Source: a bacterium CPR1
Lineage (GTDB): Bacteria; Vulcanimicrobiota; Xenobia; Xenobiales; QWHO01
Length of the DNA stretch: 46,920 nt
Assembly (NCBI GenBank): GCA_021404945.1
Contig: QWHO01000014.1
Location: 1 to 46,920, forward strand
Reading direction: 5' to 3'
Positions 42,550 through 46,920 of this stretch are shown piece by piece (the stretch's first letter is position 1; each line of letters begins with the position of its first letter). The translations under genes were made by a program, and so were the position numbers. The notes beneath the pieces are model-generated. The model had not been told where the DNA came from, ran no database searches, and saw only the letters and a list, made by a program, of their open reading frames with translations.

Positions 42550-42711
42550 GTGCCAAAGTACGTCTACAATGTCGAGACCAAAGAAGGTCAGCTGAAAACG
42601 GGCAAGCTCTATGCCGAGAGCGAGGAGGATGCGCGCAGCATCCTCACGCTACGCGGTTTTCGAATTCGCAGCATCTACGAGGTGGAAGAGCCCCAGCCCA
42701 GGGGCAAATAA
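42550..42711 (+). CDS. Stand-alone PilC/GspF N-terminal-like peptide
   Basis: A 53-residue protein starting at GTG 42550 with AGGAAGC about 9 nt upstream. The pattern P-K-Y-V-Y-N-V-E-T-K-E-G-x-x-x-x-G-x-x-x-A-x-S-E-E-D-A-R-x-x-L-x-x-x-G-F-x-I matches the extreme N-terminus of GspF/PilC (Y-x-A-x-D-x-x-G-x-x-x-x-G-x-x-x-A-x-S-x-x-x-A-x-x-x-L). It lies 20 bp after the kinase-WD40 gene. The PilC-like protein at 35963 lacks exactly this segment. Both could also be independent. Confidence 0.65.
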   Translation: MPKYVYNVETKEGQLKTGKLYAESEEDARSILTLRGFRIRSIYEVEEPQPRGK

Positions 42712-42841
42712 CAGCCCATTCGCGCATTGAAGCCGCGTAACTTGCGTTGAAAACTCGCTTGAGACTGTGGTCGAGCCACTGGCGGGAAGATCCCCTCAGA
42801 GTCTAGAGGATCCGGCGCTACCTCGTGCTAACTGGGCAGGC

Positions 42842-43237
42842 ATGAAGACCTTGCTCGTCGCCACCGACTTCAGCCTGCCCGCTGACCGCGCTCTCAAGCT
42901 CGCTCAGGATCTCGCCGCCGCCCACCAGGGCTCGATCCACCTTCTGCACGTCGTGGAGCCGATCGGAGCCCCTGAAGACATCGATCCCGATGACGAAGCC
43001 TTTTTGCGCGACCTGAAGGACAGGGCCACCCAGCAATTAGAGGTCCGCCAGCAGGCCATCAACGATATCTCGGTGCGCTGCTCGGTCGTGCTGGGTCATC
43101 GCAGCGAGGCCATCCGGCGCCTGGCTGATGAGCTGGATGCCTGGCTGGTGGTCCTGGGAACCCACGCCGGTAAGGAGGGAGGGATCAGCCGGCAAGTGGT
43201 CTTCCGCCTGGATCGGCCCGTCCTGCTCGTCCCCTGA
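42842..43237 (+). CDS. UspA-family universal stress protein
   Basis: A 131-residue protein with the Usp fold: MKTLLVATDFSLPADRALKL, SIHLLHVVEP, SVVLGHRSEAIRRLADELDA, and the ATP-loop region LVVLGTHAGKEGGISRQVVF followed by RPVLLVP. The G-x2-G-x9-G-S/T ATP motif is incomplete, so nucleotide binding is uncertain. The start is ATG 42842. No terminator is clear after it. Confidence 0.93.
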   Translation: MKTLLVATDFSLPADRALKLAQDLAAAHQGSIHLLHVVEPIGAPEDIDPDDEAFLRDLKDRATQQLEVRQQAINDISVRCSVVLGHRSEAIRRLADELDAWLVVLGTHAGKEGGISRQVVFRLDRPVLLVP

Positions 43238-43337
43238 GGAGTTCTTCTTGACGCTTTGCAAGAGCTGGACCTCTAAGGCGCCGTGCGTTGAACGCTACAG
43301 GAATTAGCGGGGCGCCGTTCAACAGAACTGGTCAAGC

Positions 43338-43397
43338 GTAGCAAAATATGCCGGGCGTCGCGCAGCCGGAGAACTGCCTCAAAGGGGTTCCGACTGC
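43338..43397 (+). repeat. Direct repeat copy A, before the solenoid gene
   Basis: About 60 bp that matches 45374-45434 with about ten differences, including the shared block ATGCCGGGCGTCGCGCAGCC (43348-43367). It contains the arms CAGCCGGA and TCCGACTG of an imperfect hairpin. It ends 8 bp before the stop codon of the solenoid gene. Confidence 0.85.
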
Positions 43398-43405
43398 CCT
43401 TCTCG

Positions 43406-45112
43406 TCAGGCGGCGGCCGTCTCGCAGTCTACCTTGCGCACCCGCAGGCGCACCCCTCCCACCAGCACCGCGCCCTGGGTCTCCGCGATGGTGGTGGTCT
43501 GGTCCTGACCGGTCACGGCCTTCGCCATCTTCTTGATCTCGGTCACGTCGTCGTCGATTTCTTGAATGCCACGGAACGCTTCCTTGAGCGCCTCGGCCTT
43601 CTGGTGGTCGTACTGCTTGCTCAGAGCCCCGTCCAGCAGAGCGCGGGCCCGGGGGTTGCTGTAGCGGCCACTCAGCACACGCCCCGCGGCCACGATATCC
43701 TGGGCCGCATAGGTGGTGCTCAGAGAGCCCAGCAGCTCGGCAGCCAGCTGAGAGAAAGGAGGCGGCTCGCTCGCCAGCAAGTGGTTGAAGACCACCTTCG
43801 CCATCTCCACCCGCTGGTTGTCGTAGCGCACAGCGCGCATGGCCGCCAGCACGATCTTGGCGTCCGGGTTGTCGGTGCGCTCGAGCACCGCCATGGCCAC
43901 CCGGTTGAGGTCCTGGGCGGCATAGGTGGAGCTGATCGTGCTCATGGCCTGCCGGGCCACGCTCAGCTCCGAGGTCTGTCCCTGCGAGATGGCCGCCAGC
44001 ACTTCGTCGGCCAGGGCGACCTTCTGGCTGTCGTAGCGCACCTCGGCCAGCATCAAGAGGGCAAGATCGGCCAGAGACTCCGTCTCGGGGAGCTTCTTGA
44101 GCCTTTGCAGGAGCACCGTCGAGGCAGCTGCCCGATCCTGAGCCGCATAGGTGGGGCTGAGCTGAGCCAGCATGGCCTGACCCTGACGGGCCAGCCCCAC
44201 CGGGTCTTTCGTCTGGCACGAGCTCAAGGCCGTCTCGTAGATACCCAGGCGCTGGTTGTCGTAGCGCACGGCCCGGCCCATCTCGAGCCCCAGCGAGAGC
44301 ATCGGGGCCACGCTCGGGTCACCCGCCAGGTGCTCGAGCAGGGTGCGCCCGACGGCTGCCCGATCCTGGGCGGCGTAAGTGCTGCTGAGCTGGCTGGCGG
44401 CCTGGAGGCCCGCCGCAACCAGCTCGGGAGCCAGAGTCTTATCGAACTGCTCCAGGAAGGTCTCATAAATCGGGATTTTCTGGGTGTCATAACGCACCGA
44501 CTGCCCGAGTTTCAAGGCCAGTCGCGCGGCCGGGGTATCCAGTCGGCGCAGTGACTTTTCTCCTAACGTGCAAACGTCCGCGGCGTGGTAGGTGCTGTCC
44601 AGGGCCCGGGTGGCGGCCAGCCCCAGCCCGGCCAGCCCGGCCGCCTCGGTGGCGGTGCTGGCCAGCACCAGCTGGGCAATGGCCACTTTTTGACTGGCAT
44701 AGCGTGGACCCTTGAGCAACTCGCGACCAAAGCTCCATGGGCCCGGGACCTGATGGACCTGCAGGTGCTGCAGCGACCGCCGGGCCAGTTCAAGCTTCTC
44801 CTCGTCATTGCGCCCGACGTCGAGCAGCTCAAGGGCCACTGCGGCCAGCCCCGACTGAGACCGGGCAACCTGCAAGGAGGCTCCCCGCTGCATCAGCAGA
44901 CTTTTGCTCGGCGACGAGAGCGCGCCGCTCAGGTCACGGCACAGGGCCTCAACCCGAGGGTCGGGGAAAACCAGAGCAGACGTGTCTGGCGCGCAAGCGG
45001 GGGGCTGGACCGGCTCAGGCACGTAGACATCCAGGTCGGCAGTTTCCTCGGTCCTGGACTTCTTGCCCGTGATCCAGTCCCACACACCTCCCAGGCGTAT
45101 GGGGGCAAGCAT
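43406..45112 (-). CDS. Alpha-solenoid protein with alternating VRYDNQ and STYAAQD repeats
   Basis: A 568-residue helical protein (ATG 45112; the start is uncertain). From about residue 150 it alternates two related helix-pair units: AVRYDNQRLGIYETALSS / EVRYDSQKVALADEVLAAI and STYAAQDRAAVGRTLLEHL / STTYAAQDIVAAGRVLSGR, roughly five pairs, about 90 residues per pair. There is no signal peptide. The C-terminus ends AVLVGGVRLRVRKVD, the tail shared with two other solenoid proteins at 20.7-25.9 kb. It sits between two copies of a ~60-bp repeat. Function is unknown; a binding scaffold is an inference. Confidence 0.8.
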   Translation of the reverse strand: MLAPIRLGGVWDWITGKKSRTEETADLDVYVPEPVQPPACAPDTSALVFPDPRVEALCRDLSGALSSPSKSLLMQRGASLQVARSQSGLAAVALELLDVGRNDEEKLELARRSLQHLQVHQVPGPWSFGRELLKGPRYASQKVAIAQLVLASTATEAAGLAGLGLAATRALDSTYHAADVCTLGEKSLRRLDTPAARLALKLGQSVRYDTQKIPIYETFLEQFDKTLAPELVAAGLQAASQLSSTYAAQDRAAVGRTLLEHLAGDPSVAPMLSLGLEMGRAVRYDNQRLGIYETALSSCQTKDPVGLARQGQAMLAQLSPTYAAQDRAAASTVLLQRLKKLPETESLADLALLMLAEVRYDSQKVALADEVLAAISQGQTSELSVARQAMSTISSTYAAQDLNRVAMAVLERTDNPDAKIVLAAMRAVRYDNQRVEMAKVVFNHLLASEPPPFSQLAAELLGSLSTTYAAQDIVAAGRVLSGRYSNPRARALLDGALSKQYDHQKAEALKEAFRGIQEIDDDVTEIKKMAKAVTGQDQTTTIAETQGAVLVGGVRLRVRKVDCETAAA

Positions 45113-45247
45113 AGCCTGGCCAGCGTAACGGGGGCCTCTGAACGAAGTCTGAAAGCCGTCCGCCCTGGCCTCTAATGTGCTCGCACTTTGGTCTGGCACA
45201 TTAGCACAAGCTGACGAACGCGCCGGAACTGCGTTCCAGCGCGTTGT

Positions 45248-45276
45248 AAAGTGCAAGACCAAAGGCCTTGCACTTT
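45248..45276. promoter_or_regulatory. Perfect 10-bp inverted repeat with 9-nt loop
   Basis: AAAGTGCAAG (45248-45257) is complementary to CTTGCACTTT (45267-45276). No T tract follows on either strand. It lies about 135 bp upstream of the solenoid start, so it could be an operator, a transcript hairpin or part of a mobile element. A related imperfect copy of the arm occurs at about 45185-45199 (CACTTTGGTCTGGCAC). Confidence 0.5.
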
Positions 45277-45373
45277 AGAAGTCCGGCCGCAAACCCCTTT
45301 GTGGTGTCGAAGGACGCTCTCGGGGGGCCAACCCCGCCTCCACCACCACAAGATATTGTAGGCGACCGGACTT

Positions 45374-45434
45374 GTAGCACAAGATGCCGGGCGTCGCGCA
45401 GCCGGAAGACTGTGTCAAGGGGGTTTCCGGCTGC
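45374..45434 (+). repeat. Direct repeat copy B, upstream of the solenoid gene
   Basis: The match to 43338-43397 is in the same orientation and shares ATGCCGGGCGTCGCGCAGCC at 45384-45403. In this copy CAGCCGGAA pairs perfectly with TTCCGGCTG, giving a 9-bp stem. Confidence 0.85.
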
Positions 45435-45546
45435 GCTCCCAGGCAGGTCAACACCGAGGCTTGTGTCGAATCATGATCGACATTCAGCCCATCCCGGTAG
45501 GACGCAGGACAGGCCCCCGGCGTTAACTTGAGCAGGGAGAGTCAGC

Positions 45547-46398
45547 ATGAGCACGTTGCAAGGCACCTCGAACCCCAACTACAGCTTCACGGGAGTCCAA
45601 ACCGTGGGCACTTACCCGACCGGCGGTCCCAACCCGACAACGCCGGTCATGCAGGTCTCCTACACTCAGGAGCAGCTCGCAATCATTGCGGTCTCCGTCC
45701 AGCGCGAGCGAGAGCTTTACAACCAGTGGGGCTTCGTGGCCGGGCAGCCCGCGAGCTGTCCGTGTCACTGCCACGCGGTCACCAACCCGGACCCGCCGGC
45801 CGTTACCCAACCGGTCCCGGGCCCCACCAATCCAAGCTTCCCATTCATCGGCCCCTACACCGGCCCGGGCGGGCTTCCCCAGCAGTCACCCAACGTGCTC
45901 GGCCCCTTCGGCGGGCAAGGCGGACTGCCTCAAGGTCCCTACGTGCTCGGGCCCTGGGATGGTCAGGGAGGCCTGCCTCAGGGCCCCTACGTGCTCGGGC
46001 CGTGGGGTGGTCCGGGAGGCCTGCCTCAGGGCCCCTACGTGCTCGGGCCCTGGGGTGGTCCGGGAGGCCTGCCACAGGGCCCCTACGTGCTCGGGCCCTG
46101 GGATGGTCAGGGAGGCCTGCCTCAAGGACCCTACGTGCTCGGGCCCTGGGATGGCCCGGGCGGCTTGCCTCAGGGTCCGAATGTGCTCGGCCCCTTCGGG
46201 GGTCAGGGTGGTCTGCCTCAGGGTCCTTACGTGCTCGGCCCCTTCGGGGGTCAGGGTGGTCTGCCCGCTGGACCGAACGTGCTCGGACCCTTCGGTGGAC
46301 CGGGCGGGCTGCCGGGCCAGTCCCCGCAACTGCTTGGCCCGGCCAGCTTCGGGGCGCCCAACGGCACCTTCCCCTTCTTCGGGCAGTTTCCGTCCTGA
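45547..46398 (+). CDS. Pro/Gly-rich protein with 16-residue tandem repeats
   Basis: A 283-residue protein with GGGAG about 8 nt before ATG 45547. Residues 1-70 hold one helix (EQLAIIAVSVQRERELYNQW). A Cys/His cluster CPCHCH lies at about 71-76, then a Pro-rich linker. From about residue 114 nine tandem 16-residue units of the form GPYVLGPWxGxGGLPQ follow. The last residues are PASFGAPNGTFPFFGQFPS. No signal peptide is seen. It is not G-x-y collagen. It resembles beta-turn-rich structural or coat proteins, but no family is recognised. Confidence 0.8.
   Translation: MSTLQGTSNPNYSFTGVQTVGTYPTGGPNPTTPVMQVSYTQEQLAIIAVSVQRERELYNQWGFVAGQPASCPCHCHAVTNPDPPAVTQPVPGPTNPSFPFIGPYTGPGGLPQQSPNVLGPFGGQGGLPQGPYVLGPWDGQGGLPQGPYVLGPWGGPGGLPQGPYVLGPWGGPGGLPQGPYVLGPWDGQGGLPQGPYVLGPWDGPGGLPQGPNVLGPFGGQGGLPQGPYVLGPFGGQGGLPAGPNVLGPFGGPGGLPGQSPQLLGPASFGAPNGTFPFFGQFPS
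45886..46317 (+). repeat. 48-bp in-frame coding tandem repeat
   Basis: Nine consecutive 48-bp units encode GPYVLGPWxGxGGLPQ variants (Y or N at 3, W or F at 9, D or G at 10, Q or P at 12). DNA identity between units is high but not complete, indicating repeat expansion with drift. Confidence 0.93.
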
Positions 46399-46402
46399 GC
46401 TC

Positions 46403-46920
<518 letters not shown>

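Larger units (their letters stand above)
45113..45546. other. 434-bp gap upstream of the solenoid gene
   Basis: No gene is supported here. It contains a strong hairpin (45248-45276) and direct repeat copy B (45374-45434). A pair AAGTCCGG (45279-45286) and CCGGACTT (45366-45373) are inverted about 80 nt apart. A Shine-Dalgarno site for the downstream 16-residue repeat gene lies at its right end. The density of inverted repeats suggests a small non-coding element or MITE-like remnant. Confidence 0.5.

Noticed and set aside
43238-43337. Terminator or small gene after the UspA gene
   Set aside because: GTTGAACG and CGTTCAAC are inverted about 23 nt apart, but there is no T tract or supported ORF.
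45886-46317. Collagen-like G-x-y repeat
   Set aside because: Glycine is not at every third residue; the period is 16 residues.

Overview
The window is 46.9 kb of GC-rich, gene-dense bacterial DNA. I cannot name the organism. IF-1, tRNA-Ser, Shine-Dalgarno sites, many GTG/TTG starts and short ATGA/GTGA overlaps mark it as bacterial. Two Ser/Thr kinases, several alpha-solenoid proteins, a DUF1800 protein, pseudopilin genes and many unrecognised proteins suggest a large-genome bacterium such as Eremiobacterota, Armatimonadota, Planctomycetota or Myxococcota; that is inference from style only.

Layout. 1-4.1 kb: a 43-bp tandem repeat, tRNA-Ser(GCU) with its terminator, a flavoprotein amine oxidase, an FG-GAP/VCBS repeat protein and an AbrB/PIN toxin-antitoxin pair. 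4.3-13.0 kb: a GlmL/MutL-type ASKHA protein, a DUF218 membrane protein, a GNAT-like protein, an ankyrin protein coupled to a small secreted protein, a Gfo/Idh/MocA oxidoreductase, a DUF1800 protein and infA. 13.2-20.2 kb: a His-rich membrane-associated protein followed 1 nt later by a phosphoribosyltransferase fused to a PQQ-type beta-propeller; facing them, a kinase translationally coupled to a zinc-ribbon coiled-coil protein; then a Ser/Ala/Gly/His-rich protein with a calcium-binding C-terminus. 20.2-25.9 kb: a minus-strand operon of two alpha-solenoid proteins (341 and 1359 aa) and a PilP-like lipoprotein. 25.9-33.1 kb: a small exported OB-fold-like protein, a structured leader and unknown gene, then a surface-glycan or lipid modification set (acyltransferase-3, a frameshifted GT-C glycosyltransferase, an MBOAT acyltransferase and its SGNH-like partner). 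33.2-38.7 kb: a type IV pilus/type II secretion-like cluster (PilX-like protein, two prepilins, a GspF/PilC-like protein) and a PLP decarboxylase. 38.8-43.2 kb: a putative small Cys-rich peptide, an SDR-DoxX-like fusion plus DUF2269 protein, a zinc-ribbon/kinase/WD40 protein, a stand-alone PilC-N-like peptide and a UspA protein. 43.3-46.9 kb: a third alpha-solenoid protein between two copies of a ~60-bp direct repeat, a Pro/Gly protein of 16-residue tandem repeats, and the 3' end of namZ running straight into an internal piece of ahcY on the other strand, which looks like a chimeric junction.

The strongest leads for something undescribed are: the PRTase-propeller fusion with its His-rich partner; three otherwise different alpha-solenoid proteins sharing a short C-terminal VGG-containing tail; the separation of a PilC N-terminal-like segment from a GspF/PilC protein lacking it; and the solenoid gene flanked by direct repeats.
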